Below are positions 17,821 to 27,709 of a stretch of DNA of 64,000 nt, piece after piece. The stretch covers positions 1-64,000 of the forward strand of contig NZ_NPKO01000007.1 in the NCBI RefSeq assembly GCF_008329605.1. The letters run 5' to 3'. The notes under the pieces were generated by a model, which was not told the DNA's origin, ran no database searches, and saw nothing but the letters and a program-made list of their open reading frames with translations. Position 1 is the first letter of the stretch. Every line of letters begins with the position of its first letter. The translations under genes and the position numbers were made by a program. Origin of the DNA: Mycolicibacterium sp. P9-64. Its GTDB lineage: Bacteria; Actinomycetota; Actinomycetes; Mycobacteriales; Mycobacteriaceae.

Positions 17821-18468
17821 CTACCCGCGCAGGTAGGCCAACACGGCGAGCACCCGGCGGTTCTGTTCGTCGTCGGGCGGCAATTGGAGTTTGGTGAAGA
17901 TGTTGCGCACGTGCTTCTCCACGGCGCCGTCGCTCACCACCATCGTGCGGGCGATGCTCGTATTGGACCGGCCCTCGGCCATCAAGGCAAGCACGTCCTG
18001 CTCGCGCGGGGTCAGGGCACGCAACGGGTCGTCGCGGTGGCGGCGCACCAGCAATTGGCTGACCACCTCGGGGTCGAGCACCATGCCGCCGGATGCCACC
18101 CGGTCCAGCGCGTCGAGGAAGTCGGTGATCGCGGCGACCCGGTCCTTGAGCAGGTAACCGACCGCACCGGCGCCGTCGGCGAGGAGATCGTCGGCGTAGG
18201 ACACCTCGACGTATTGCGAGAGCACGAGCACCGGTGAGTGGGGCACGCGCCTGCGCGCCTCGACCGCGGCGCGCAGTCCCTCGTCGGTGTTGGAGGGTGG
18301 CATCCGGACGTCCACGACCGAGACGTCGGGTCGGTGCGTCTCGATTGCGGTCACCAGTGACGGACCGTCACCAACTGCGGCAACGACGTCGTGACCGTTC
18401 TCGGTGAGCAGCCGGATCAGGCCTTCCCGCAACAGAACCGAGTCATCGGCGACGACAACCCTCAGCAC
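17821..18468 (-). CDS. NarL/LuxR-family response regulator
   Basis: 215 residues. Receiver domain with DDSVLLREGLIRLL at the acidic pocket, the phospho-accepting Asp in VSVVDVRMPPSNTDEGL and the conserved Lys in GYLLKDRV. C-terminal LuxR helix-turn-helix: LTPREQDVLALMAEGRSNTSIARTM followed by VEKHVRNIFTKLQL. It overlaps the end of the histidine kinase gene by 7 bases, so the two form one two-component system. Target genes are unknown. Confidence 0.92.
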   Translation of the reverse strand: MLRVVVADDSVLLREGLIRLLTENGHDVVAAVGDGPSLVTAIETHRPDVSVVDVRMPPSNTDEGLRAAVEARRRVPHSPVLVLSQYVEVSYADDLLADGAGAVGYLLKDRVAAITDFLDALDRVASGGMVLDPEVVSQLLVRRHRDDPLRALTPREQDVLALMAEGRSNTSIARTMVVSDGAVEKHVRNIFTKLQLPPDDEQNRRVLAVLAYLRG

Positions 18469-19751
18469 GGCACCTCCGCCCTGATCTCGGTCGGCCCGCC
18501 TGCCGGGCTGACGACGATCAGCGTGCCACCCGTGGCCCTGACCCGATCGGTCAGCCCGGACAGCCCGTGGCCCTTGGCGACGTGCGCGCCGCCGACCCCG
18601 TCGTCGACGACCTTGATGCCAAGGCTGCCTGGCTGATTCGCCACGGTGACCCAGCAGTTCGCCGCCAAGCTGTGCTTGGCCACGTTGGTGAGTGCCTCGG
18701 CGACGGTGAAGTAGGCGGTGTTCTCCACCACCGGGTTGAGGCGTCCGCCCGACGTGCCGAGTACCGGGTCGACGGCGAGCTCGACGGGGACGGTGCAGCG
18801 GGCCGCCACCGCGGCCAGTGCGCTGGGCAGGCCGCGGTCGGTGAGCACCGGTGGTGCGATGCCACGGGCGAGGGCACGCAGCTCGTCGAGTGTCTCCCTG
18901 GTCTGGCCGATCACCTCGTCGAGCGTGTTGCGCAGCGTATCTGGGTCACCGTCCACTTGCTGCCGTGCGCGGCCCAGGTCCATCGCGAGGCGGACCAGCC
19001 GCTGCTGGGGACCGTCGTGGATGTCGCGTTCCAGGCGGCGCAGCGCGGTCGTCTCTGCGGCGACTGCCGCGTCCTTCTGCTCGGTGAGAACGACGATCTT
19101 CTGGCGCATCTCGGCGATGCCGGTGAGCAGCAGGCGGCTGAAGCCAGCCGAGATCAGCGCGCAGCCGCGGACCACGACCGGAAGGGTGATCAGACAGACC
19201 AGACCAATGGTGGTCTGCAGGCCGATGCGCGCGAAGGTGCTGTCGCCGAGCCCGATCAGCTCGGCGAGCGACTGATTGTCGGGACCCCGCGGAATGCTCC
19301 AGTCCCAGGCGAAGGACAACGTGCCTCCGATCGCCGAGGCCCACCAGCTGACGACGATGGAGAAGGCGGCCACCGCGATCGGAAGGTGCACGATGGCGTG
19401 CACTAGATCCAGCCAGGACTGAGTCTGCGACAGCGGCGTGAACATCCGCTTCCAGATGCCGTCGCCCTTCTGAGCGGACCGGTAGATCGGCCGGGTCCGC
19501 GGCCTGCGCAGCACGGCAGGGATGCGCAGCCGCTCGATGTCGGCGAAGAGGCGGGCGAGAAGGAGCGTGCAGCCGAGGACGGGTATGCCGACGAGGACGA
19601 CCAGCGTGCCGAGTCCGGCCGACAGCCCGGTCACGGCGACGACGAAGCTCGCCATGGCAAGCGGAAATCCGAGCAGCGTGTAGCCGGAGTCGATGGCGAG
19701 TTGGCGGACGAAGCCGATGCGCGTGGGTTGGGCCGTGTCGGCGGTCGTCAT
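18462..19751 (-). CDS. Membrane sensor histidine kinase, NarX-like (HisKA_3) family
   Basis: 429 residues from ATG 19751. Four or five membrane segments in the first 220 residues, including LLGFPLAMASFVVAVTGLSA and AVAAFSIVVSWWASAIGG. A short coiled coil (AEMRQKIVVLTEQKDAAVAAE) leads to the phospho-acceptor helix with His in RDIHDGPQQRLVRLAMDLG, typical of the HisKA_3 family. The ATPase domain has EALTNVAKHS and VVDDGVGG / GHGLSGLTDRV. An in-frame GTG at 19769 would add six residues, but the ATG at 19751 lies 7 bases after TAGCGT, as for leaderless starts. Confidence 0.9.
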   Translation of the reverse strand: MTTADTAQPTRIGFVRQLAIDSGYTLLGFPLAMASFVVAVTGLSAGLGTLVVLVGIPVLGCTLLLARLFADIERLRIPAVLRRPRTRPIYRSAQKGDGIWKRMFTPLSQTQSWLDLVHAIVHLPIAVAAFSIVVSWWASAIGGTLSFAWDWSIPRGPDNQSLAELIGLGDSTFARIGLQTTIGLVCLITLPVVVRGCALISAGFSRLLLTGIAEMRQKIVVLTEQKDAAVAAETTALRRLERDIHDGPQQRLVRLAMDLGRARQQVDGDPDTLRNTLDEVIGQTRETLDELRALARGIAPPVLTDRGLPSALAAVAARCTVPVELAVDPVLGTSGGRLNPVVENTAYFTVAEALTNVAKHSLAANCWVTVANQPGSLGIKVVDDGVGGAHVAKGHGLSGLTDRVRATGGTLIVVSPAGGPTEIRAEVPC

Positions 19752-19758
19752 GTTCTCG

Positions 19759-19764
19759 ACGCTA
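19759..19764 (-). promoter_or_regulatory. -10 hexamer TAGCGT, leaderless promoter of the kinase-regulator operon
   Basis: TANNNT on the minus strand, 7 bases before ATG 19751. The ten bases TAGCGTCGAG recur in front of the AAA ATPase gene at 45625. Confidence 0.5.
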
Positions 19765-19855
19765 GGCACCTCTCGATCTCACCCCCATCCTGTGTTCCGG
19801 CGTCTTCAGGGTAGGGCTGTCCCTACCGCCAACAGCGCAGTGCGACGGGCGGCGG

Positions 19856-20608
19856 TCAGCCGTAGGCGTCGATCCCGAGCTTGATCGCCAGCGCGATCCC
19901 CGCGACGGCGATGGTCAGCCGGATCGGCGTGGCTGGGGCGTGGCGAACGACGACGGGGCCGAGCCTCGACCCGAGCAGACACCCGATGCCCAGCGGGACC
20001 ACGGCGAGCCAGTCGACCGGTGCGAGCACGATGAAGACAAGCGCGGCAACGAAATTGGCCACGCCAAGCACGACGTTCTTGGTGGCGTTGGCGTGTGCGA
20101 GGGATTCGCTGCCGGTGCTCAGGAACAGGGCGAGCAGCAGCACTCCTGCGGCCGCGCCGAAGAATCCGCCGTACACGCAGATCGCGAGGATGGCCAACCC
20201 CTGCAGCGCGATGTGAGCTCTGCTGCGTTCGGTGCCCGCGGGACGTTGACGACTCGGCAATGCGATCAGGATTGCCGAGGCGCCGAGCAGGATGGGCACG
20301 ACCTTCTCGAAGCCCTCGGCGGGGATGGACAGCAGCAGAGCTGCGCCGATGACGCCGCCGACTACGCCGATCGGGATCAGCCGTGTGAGTTCGGCGCGCT
20401 GGCCCTTCAGTTCGGGCAGTGAGCCTGCGACCGACCCGACACCGTTGAACACCAGCGCGACGGTGTTGGTGACGTTGGCGGCCACCGGCGGCAGGCCCAC
20501 CACGAGCAGGGCGGGATAGGTGGTCACCGATGCCAAGCCTGCGATGCTGCCTGCCAGTCCACCAACGATTCCGGCGGCGACGAGCAGCACCGCTTCCCAA
20601 ACTGTCAC
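19856..20608 (-). CDS. Sulfite exporter TauE/SafE family membrane protein
   Basis: 250 residues, about eight membrane segments in two halves, each with the TauE signature: GIVGGLAGSIAGLASVTTYPALL in the first and AICVYGGFFGAAAGVLLLALF in the second. NVTNTVALVFNGVGSVAGS and HANATKNVVLGVANFVAALVF are also family-typical. These proteins move sulfur-containing or other small organic anions across the inner membrane; the substrate here is unknown. The GTG at 20608 lies 7 bases after TAGCCT on the minus strand, suggesting a leaderless mRNA. Confidence 0.85.
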   Translation of the reverse strand: MTVWEAVLLVAAGIVGGLAGSIAGLASVTTYPALLVVGLPPVAANVTNTVALVFNGVGSVAGSLPELKGQRAELTRLIPIGVVGGVIGAALLLSIPAEGFEKVVPILLGASAILIALPSRQRPAGTERSRAHIALQGLAILAICVYGGFFGAAAGVLLLALFLSTGSESLAHANATKNVVLGVANFVAALVFIVLAPVDWLAVVPLGIGCLLGSRLGPVVVRHAPATPIRLTIAVAGIALAIKLGIDAYG

Positions 20609-20615
20609 TGCGGCA

Positions 20616-20621
20616 AGGCTA
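20616..20621 (-). promoter_or_regulatory. -10 hexamer TAGCCT, leaderless promoter of the TauE/SafE gene
   Basis: TANNNT on the minus strand, seven bases before the GTG at 20608. Confidence 0.45.
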
Positions 20622-20628
20622 CGGCCAA

Positions 20629-20681
20629 GCGATTTCGGCGCGTTTTCGGTCGCTGAGCGAGTGTTTCCGCGCCGAAATCGC
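20629..20681. repeat. 14-bp perfect inverted repeat with GATTTCGGCG core, candidate terminator
   Basis: Arms GCGATTTCGGCGCG (20629-20642) and CGCGCCGAAATCGC (20668-20681), loop 25 bases. It starts directly after the stop of the permease gene and lies upstream of the TauE gene, a good place for a terminator. It shares the GATTTCGGCG core with the repeat at 11143-11195. Confidence 0.75.
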
Positions 20682-22232
20682 CTAGGGGGACGGCCGCTTG
20701 CCGACCAGCGCGTCGACCGGATCGGGGGCGCCGTCGCGGTGCCGGACCACGCGGTAGGCGACGTAGCCGACGACCAGCGTCAACGCGACGAAGATGACCG
20801 CGAAGTACTGCATGTACCAGCCGGCGCCCGCCACGTCGTAGATCTCGGCGCGGGGCCAGCCGATGTTGATCACCAGCAGTCCGCCCATCACCACGGCGAC
20901 GATGTTCACCGGGATGCCCCACTTGCCGAGGTCCATGACCGGGGGACCGTAGGACAGGCTGGTGCCCCGCAGCCGATGCAGGAGCGCGGGCACCGTCACC
21001 ATCAGGTAGGCGATGTACACGATGACCACGGACACCGACGCGATGGCGGCGAACACACTGGACTGTCCGATGTTGACCAGCAGCACCAGGATCGCCAGCG
21101 TGCTGACCGCGATGCCGGTGATGACGGGCGTGCCGGTGCGCTTGTTCACGCGTGACAGCAGCGTGCCGAACGGCAGCCGGTTGTCTCGCGCCATCGAGAA
21201 CATCACCCGCGACGCCGAGGCCTGGATGGCCAGCGTCGCCGAGAACATCGCGACGGCCACCAACGCGAGCAGCGTCTTGCCGAGCCACGTGTCGAGCTGG
21301 CTCTCGATGATCCAGGCCATGCCGCCGGTCGCCAGGTCGTCGCCGAGGTCGGGCGCCGACATCAGCGCCGCGACGATCATCAGCCCGCCACCGACGAACG
21401 ACACCAGCAGCGCGTTGACGATCGCCTTGGGCGCGGTCTTGCGCGGATCGCGCGTCTCCTCGGAAAGTTCTGCGGCACTGTCGAACCCGTACATGACATA
21501 GGCGGCCATCAGCATCGAGGCCAGGAATGCCCCCGCGTAGCCGAGCCCCGACCCGTGCCCGCCGGTGTCGGCCACCGCGGCGACCGGGCCGCGCTCGGCG
21601 GTGAAGAACATCGCGCCGATGATCAGCACCACGCCGACGATCTCGATGGTGACCCCGGTGACGGTGATGCGCCCCATGAACTTCACCCCGACCGCGCTGA
21701 TGACGGTGCACAGCACGATGGTGATCGAGCCGAGGATGATGCCGTTCTCCGCGCCGGTGACCGACAGCGGATCCATGTCGCCGTCGACGATCTGGAAGCC
21801 ACTCCAGATCGGTGGCAGCACGGTCTGCATCGCGATGGCCAGCGCAGCGATGGACACGATGTAGCCGATGAGCATGAACCAGCCCGCGAACCAGCCGACC
21901 GCGTTGCCCGCAAGGCGACGTGACCACTGGTAGATCGCGCCGGCCACCGGGAACTTGCCGGACAGCTCGGCGAAGACGAGGCAGACGCAGAACTGGCAGA
22001 CGAAGACGATCGGCCAGGTCCAGAAGAAGGCGGGGCCGCCGAGTGAGAACCCGAGAGGGAAGAACGCGAAGACCGTGGTGAGGATCGAGACGAAGGAGAA
22101 GCCCGACGCGAAGGCCGCGTAGCCGCCGATGCCGCGGTGCAGTTCCTGGGTGTAACCGAGCTCTTCCAGGGTCGACGCGTCCTCCGGGGACGAGATCGCA
22201 CGGTCGAACGTCGCGGGATCGGATGAGGTCAT
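20682..22232 (-). CDS. APC-family amino acid permease
   Basis: 516 residues with about 12 membrane segments. The N terminus LEELGYTQELHRGIGGYAAFASGFSFVSILTTVFAFF is typical of the amino acid transporter group related to GabP and BAT1. Further family marks: FAELSGKFPVAGAIYQWSRR and ADVLFSMARDNRLP-like ASRVMFSMARDNRLPFG. The cytoplasmic tail ends DALVGKRPSP. Substrate not determinable; GABA, choline or polyamines are all used in this group. The ATG follows AGGAGCGCGCC. It diverges from the nucleotidyltransferase gene. Confidence 0.87.
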   Translation of the reverse strand: MTSSDPATFDRAISSPEDASTLEELGYTQELHRGIGGYAAFASGFSFVSILTTVFAFFPLGFSLGGPAFFWTWPIVFVCQFCVCLVFAELSGKFPVAGAIYQWSRRLAGNAVGWFAGWFMLIGYIVSIAALAIAMQTVLPPIWSGFQIVDGDMDPLSVTGAENGIILGSITIVLCTVISAVGVKFMGRITVTGVTIEIVGVVLIIGAMFFTAERGPVAAVADTGGHGSGLGYAGAFLASMLMAAYVMYGFDSAAELSEETRDPRKTAPKAIVNALLVSFVGGGLMIVAALMSAPDLGDDLATGGMAWIIESQLDTWLGKTLLALVAVAMFSATLAIQASASRVMFSMARDNRLPFGTLLSRVNKRTGTPVITGIAVSTLAILVLLVNIGQSSVFAAIASVSVVIVYIAYLMVTVPALLHRLRGTSLSYGPPVMDLGKWGIPVNIVAVVMGGLLVINIGWPRAEIYDVAGAGWYMQYFAVIFVALTLVVGYVAYRVVRHRDGAPDPVDALVGKRPSP

Positions 22233-22260
22233 GGCGCGCTCCTGGACTGCCGGTCAATAA

Positions 22261-22274
22261 CTGTCATGCGACAG
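22261..22274. promoter_or_regulatory. Inverted repeat CTGTC-ATGC-GACAG, candidate operator upstream of the permease
   Basis: Perfect 5-bp arms in the divergent region between the permease and nucleotidyltransferase genes, with a second inverted pair GTCAC-N6-GTGAC at 22313-22328. Regulator unknown. Confidence 0.35.
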
Positions 22275-22330
22275 AAATTAGCTTCCCCTCTTGTTTTTCT
22301 CGTTTCGTGTTTGTCACGACTGTGTGACCA

Positions 22331-22336
22331 GATACT
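22331..22336 (+). promoter_or_regulatory. Candidate -10 GATACT for the nucleotidyltransferase-fic operon
   Basis: GATACT ends six bases before the GTG at 22343; no ribosome site is seen. It differs from TANNNT in its first base. Confidence 0.35.
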
Positions 22337-22342
22337 CGGCGG

Positions 22343-23404
22343 GTGAGAATGCAGGACATGCCGCCTGTGCTGCCGTCCGGTCGTGGGATCAGCGCGACCA
22401 TCGGGGACATCGATGCTGCCAGTGACGAGGTGGGTCTGCGCGCCGGAGTCGACCAGGCACTGGCTGCCGTCGCCACCGAACTCCGCGCGCACACCCCCGC
22501 GGCCGCGCTGGCCGGGGCGTGGTCGGAGGTGCTTGCGCACGGCGTGGCCACTGCCGTCCGGCTGACCCCGGCGCCCGCAGAGTGGACGTGGTTCGTCTCC
22601 GGCAGCATCGCGCGCGGTGAGGCTGCCCCCGGCTCCGACGTCGAGACGATGGTCGTCATCGGCGACACCGTCGAGGACGACGCCAGGACCGAAGTTCTGG
22701 CCCGCGCCGCCGACGTGCACGCGCTGCTGGAGCGCTGCGGGATACGCGGCGACGCCAACGGCGTGCTCGCCAGCAGGCCCAGATTCTGCCGTCGCCGGAG
22801 CAGTTGGGTCGAGGGCACCGAACGCTGGGCCGCCGCCCCCGCCGAGGACCGCGGTGTGGTGATGACCGGCCTGCTCGCCGATTCGACGGGCGTCTGGGGC
22901 AGTGCGGACCTCGCCTCCGACGCGCTACGGGCACAGACGGTGGCGGCGGTCGGCAGGAGCTATCCGGCGCGGCAAGCGATTCTTCAGGACGCGACCGCCG
23001 TGCGCGCCGGCTTCCCGTCGCGGTTGCGCGTGTTCGCCACCCACGCCGACACCGTCGACCTCAAGCTGGCTGCGATCGATCCGGTGGTGAAGATCGCCCG
23101 CTGGGCCGCCCTGTCAGCCGGATCGGAGTCGTTGTCGACCCTCGGCCGCCTCGACGATGCCGCGGCCGCCAAGCTTCTCGACGCCGACGACGTGTCCAGC
23201 TTGCGCGACTGCTTCGGATGGCTACTGCGATTCCGCTGGCGGACCAGGGCCGGTGCGTTCCTCGAAGGGCGCCGCGTCAGCGACGTGGTGTCGCTGTCCG
23301 AGACGCCGCCCCAAGAAAGGGCGATGCTGCGCAGCGTCGCGCGCGAAGTGGCAGGCATCAGGCGCAAGTTGACCTATCTCGCGTCGACGTCGGCGTTCCG
23401 CTGA
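22343..23404 (+). CDS. DUF294-type putative nucleotidyltransferase
   Basis: 353 residues. The middle has the nucleotidyltransferase signature FVSGSIARGEAAPGSDVE (Gly-Ser followed by the acidic pair), as in the DUF294 / GlnD-like group, then a C-terminal helical DUF294_C substrate-binding region (ADTVDLKLAAIDPVVKIAR, DDVSSLRDCFGWLLRFRW, ERAMLRSVAREVAGIRRK). CBS and cyclic-nucleotide domains usual in such proteins are absent. GTG start 22343 lies 6 bases after GATACT, so the message may be leaderless. The Fic gene follows 8 bases after its stop: two nucleotidyl-transferring families in one operon. Substrate unknown. Confidence 0.72.
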   Translation: MRMQDMPPVLPSGRGISATIGDIDAASDEVGLRAGVDQALAAVATELRAHTPAAALAGAWSEVLAHGVATAVRLTPAPAEWTWFVSGSIARGEAAPGSDVETMVVIGDTVEDDARTEVLARAADVHALLERCGIRGDANGVLASRPRFCRRRSSWVEGTERWAAAPAEDRGVVMTGLLADSTGVWGSADLASDALRAQTVAAVGRSYPARQAILQDATAVRAGFPSRLRVFATHADTVDLKLAAIDPVVKIARWAALSAGSESLSTLGRLDDAAAAKLLDADDVSSLRDCFGWLLRFRWRTRAGAFLEGRRVSDVVSLSETPPQERAMLRSVAREVAGIRRKLTYLASTSAFR

Positions 23405-23412
23405 GCCGCCGC

Positions 23413-24201
23413 ATGACACGGAATTCACGCGATCACGCCGTCGCCCAAGCCATCGCCGCAGAGTGTCTCGAGGGCTGGCGGCCCACCGACGAGCACGTCT
23501 CGGCCCTGACCGGGCTAGCCCACGACGAGGTGTCGTTCGACGACTACCTCGCGAAGTTCCGTGACCGGTATCCCGCGCAGGAGCGCCGCCGCAGGCGCCC
23601 AACCCTGCGCTCCACGCCGTACTACGTGCCTGGAACGACCTTGTTGCGCAACAACTTCGGGGCACAATCCGCGGAGATGCTCGCCGACCTGGAATTCGTC
23701 GCGACCGCGGGGCGGATGGTGTCGTGGCTTTGCGGGCCCTGTCAGGCCGGACCCGACGGCCTCGACGCCCGCGCCATTCACGGCCACCTGTTCGGCGACG
23801 TGTACTCATGGGCCGGGACGTACCGCACCACCGAACTGCGGCGTGGCGAGCAGGGCTTCGCGTGGGTGTCCAGCATCGAGTCGCAGATGACGCGGGTGCA
23901 CGCCGCAGCCCAGTCGGTGGTGGACGCAGGCGCTGCCTACGACAACCCACGGCTGGCCTGGGAGCTCGCCCGCCTCTATACGGACTACAACCAGGTGCAC
24001 CCGTTCCGCGACGGCAACGGGCGGGCCGGAGCCATGCTGCTGCACGGTGTCGCGGCCCGGTGTGGCCGCAAGTTGGACCTCACGGTCACCCACCGCGCGG
24101 AGTGGTATTCGGCGGCGGCCGACAGCATGGGGCCGCGGGGACGTGACGGCCGCACCAGTCACCGGCCGTTCCTGCCGATTCTGAATCGTGCGGTGACCTA
24201 G
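23413..24201 (+). CDS. Fic-domain AMP-transferase with a VbhA-like N-terminal inhibitory segment
   Basis: 262 residues. The Fic active site HPFRDGNGRAG is complete at 196-204, and the flap region GHLFGDVYSWAGTYRTTELRRG is family-typical. Fic enzymes transfer AMP from ATP to target hydroxyls. Residues 8-50 (AQAIAAECLEGWRPTDEHVS, then LTGLAHDEVSFDDYLAKF) resemble VbhA-type antitoxins, whose inhibitory motif is S/TxxxEG/N; here the last part LEG is kept (Glu20, Gly21) but the first residue is Ala16. So toxin and putative antitoxin are fused in one chain. The ATG lies 8 bases after the nucleotidyltransferase stop. Confidence 0.82.
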   Translation: MTRNSRDHAVAQAIAAECLEGWRPTDEHVSALTGLAHDEVSFDDYLAKFRDRYPAQERRRRRPTLRSTPYYVPGTTLLRNNFGAQSAEMLADLEFVATAGRMVSWLCGPCQAGPDGLDARAIHGHLFGDVYSWAGTYRTTELRRGEQGFAWVSSIESQMTRVHAAAQSVVDAGAAYDNPRLAWELARLYTDYNQVHPFRDGNGRAGAMLLHGVAARCGRKLDLTVTHRAEWYSAAADSMGPRGRDGRTSHRPFLPILNRAVT

Positions 24202-24250
24202 ACCAATTCGTTCAGCCCACGTCCGCGGTTCGTCGCTTGCGCACGCGCCG

Positions 24251-24643
24251 TTAGGGGCGTGGCCCGTAGCGCTCGCTGTATGCGCGGTGGATGTGAGCGT
24301 CGCGTTGGCGTGCGAGTGCGTCGACGAGGTTGGGGTCCAGCCCGTGTTGGGCGAGGCGATGCCGGCGCCACACTTTGTTGAGGGCGTGGGCGAAGTACAC
24401 GAACGGGATGAAGATGGGCAGCGTCATACTGGCGTGCAGGTACAGCGTGGTGGGGATGAGCCAGAATGGCGCCAGTACCAAGAGCGCAGGGACGATGACG
24501 CGGATGATGGTGCGTCCGGTGGCGCCCTTGCCTGCGAGGTCGTTGCGAACCCAATCGCTCATCGAGTTGGGCAGGACGCGTCCGTAGCAGTACGCCAGGT
24601 ATTGCAAGGGCCCCGGTGTGCTGCGCTCGGGCTTGGCTTTCAT
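24251..24643 (-). CDS. DUF5313 small membrane protein
   Basis: 130 residues. GPLQYLAYCYGRVLPNSMSDWVRNDLAGKGA followed by two membrane segments (IIRVIVPALLVLAPFWLIP and MTLPIFIPFVYFAHALNKVWRRHRLAQHGLDP) is the pattern of the actinobacterial DUF5313 family. Function unknown. The ATG follows AAGGAGACTCG. Confidence 0.8.
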   Translation of the reverse strand: MKAKPERSTPGPLQYLAYCYGRVLPNSMSDWVRNDLAGKGATGRTIIRVIVPALLVLAPFWLIPTTLYLHASMTLPIFIPFVYFAHALNKVWRRHRLAQHGLDPNLVDALARQRDAHIHRAYSERYGPRP

Positions 24644-24706
24644 CGAGTCTCCTTGACTGCCGTTCAGCCGTCGGCCGACGGCCGGAGCGCAAGGCTGCTT
24701 GTGTAC

Positions 24707-24722
24707 TTGCTAATGTCAGCAA
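24707..24722. promoter_or_regulatory. Inverted repeat TTGCT-N6-AGCAA in an AT-rich island
   Basis: TTGCTAATGTCAGCAA, followed by the AT-rich TTATATAGG. It lies upstream of the DUF5313 gene and downstream of the FadA5-like gene. Related elements occur at 26068, 30981, 31486 and 38829. Confidence 0.45.
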
Positions 24723-24787
24723 TTATATAGGTTAGCGACAACTTCGGTAAGGCCGGTCCAGCGCAACCGGCGTGGGCGATGTGATGC

Positions 24788-26331
<1,544 letters not shown>

Positions 26332-27477
26332 ATGGCTGAAGCGGTCATCGTCGAGGCGGTGCGCGCGCCGATCGGCAAGCGCAACGGTGGTCTGTCCGGG
26401 CTGCATCCTGCCGAGTTGTCGGCCCAGGTGCTCAACGGTCTGGTGCAACGCGCCGGTGTGGATCCCGCGCTCATCGACGACGTCATCTGGGGGTGCGTGA
26501 TGCAGGCCGGTGAGCAGGCCCTCGACATCGCCCGTACTGCCGTGTTGACCGCCGGCTGGCCCGAGACCGTGCCGGGTGTGACAGTGGATCGTCAGTGCGG
26601 GTCGAGCCAACAGGCGGTGAACTTCGCCGCCGCCGGTGTGATTGCTGGCCACTACGACATCGTCGTTGCAGGAGGTGTCGAGTCGATGTCGAGAACCCCA
26701 ATGGGATCTTCGCTCGCCAACGGTGGACACCCCTACCCGGAGGCGTTCCGCGCCCGCTATACGCAGACCCCCAACCAGGGCGTCGGCGCGGAGATGATGG
26801 CGCAGCAGTGGGGCTTCGACCGCACGGCGCTGGACCAATTCTCCCTGAACTCGCACGAAAAGGCTGCCGCTGCACAGGATTCTGGCGCCTTCGACGACCA
26901 GATCGTGGCGATCAAGGATCAGGACGGTAACACGGTCAACACCGACGAGGGCATTCGTCGCGGCACCACGCTGGAGAAGATGGGTCAGCTCAAACCCGCG
27001 TTCACCGAGGACGGCGTGATCCACGCAGGCAACTCGAGTCAGATCTGCGACGGCTCTGCGGCATTGCTGTTGATGTCGGCCGAAAAGGCAAAGGAGTTGG
27101 GCCTCAAGCCGCTTGCCCGCGTGTACACCGCTGTGCTGGCCGGTGCCGACCCGGTCATCATGCTGAGCGCACCCATTCCGGCCACTCAGAAGGCGCTGCG
27201 CAGATCAGGGCTGAACGTCAACGACATCGGCGTGTTCGAGGTCAACGAGGCGTTCGCTTCGGTGCCGATGGCCTGGCTGAAGGACATCGGCGCCGACGAG
27301 AAGCGTCTCAACCCCAACGGCGGCGCCATCGCGCTCGGACATCCGCTGGGCGGCTCGGGTGCCCGCATCATGACCACGATGCTTCATCACATGCGCGACA
27401 AGGGCATTCGGTTCGGCTTGCAAACCATGTGCGAGGGTGGCGGGCAAGCCAACGCCACGATCCTCGAGCTGTTGTAG
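26332..27477 (+). CDS. Acetyl-CoA C-acyltransferase (thiolase)
   Basis: 381 residues from the ATG at 26332, which follows AAGGAG. Active-site Cys in [46 protein letters not shown] and the second Cys in TMCEGGGQANATI. It removes acetyl-CoA from 3-ketoacyl-CoA or works in reverse. It resembles FadA6-type enzymes but the chain-length preference cannot be read. Longer in-frame starts upstream lack family similarity. An ArsR regulator gene follows 232 bases downstream on the same strand. Confidence 0.87.
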   Translation: MAEAVIVEAVRAPIGKRNGGLSGLHPAELSAQVLNGLVQRAGVDPALIDDVIWGCVMQAGEQALDIARTAVLTAGWPETVPGVTVDRQCGSSQQAVNFAAAGVIAGHYDIVVAGGVESMSRTPMGSSLANGGHPYPEAFRARYTQTPNQGVGAEMMAQQWGFDRTALDQFSLNSHEKAAAAQDSGAFDDQIVAIKDQDGNTVNTDEGIRRGTTLEKMGQLKPAFTEDGVIHAGNSSQICDGSAALLLMSAEKAKELGLKPLARVYTAVLAGADPVIMLSAPIPATQKALRRSGLNVNDIGVFEVNEAFASVPMAWLKDIGADEKRLNPNGGAIALGHPLGGSGARIMTTMLHHMRDKGIRFGLQTMCEGGGQANATILELL

Positions 27478-27709
27478 TACGACAGCCCACCGCCCGCGGA
27501 CTCGGCCGTCGTCTCGGAGTGCCGGGTACGCGGGCAAACATGCCGGTCACCGTCGGCGGTGACATCGTGGGGCAGACTCGGGCCGTGCCCTCTCGCACGC
27601 CCGTCATCGGGGCAGCATCGAAAACCGGCGCGTTTGCCACGCTTTGCCAGCAGTAGAGTGGGCCACTCTGGCGCAGCCGGGCCCGAGATCACGCGAAGGA
27701 GACGCCGTC
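27478..27709 (+). other. 232-base gap before the first ArsR gene
   Basis: No gene seen. The right end has GAAGGAGA, the ribosome site of the ArsR gene. TTTGCCAGCAGTAGAGTGGGC (first part only resembles the AGTGGG tails at 31011 and 31517) lies about 60 bases before the start and may be its promoter zone. Confidence 0.35.

Noticed and set aside
20605-22257. Minus-strand 550-codon open frame
   Set aside because: Same strand but different frame from the amino acid permease; arginine-histidine rich and no membrane helices, so it is a shadow.
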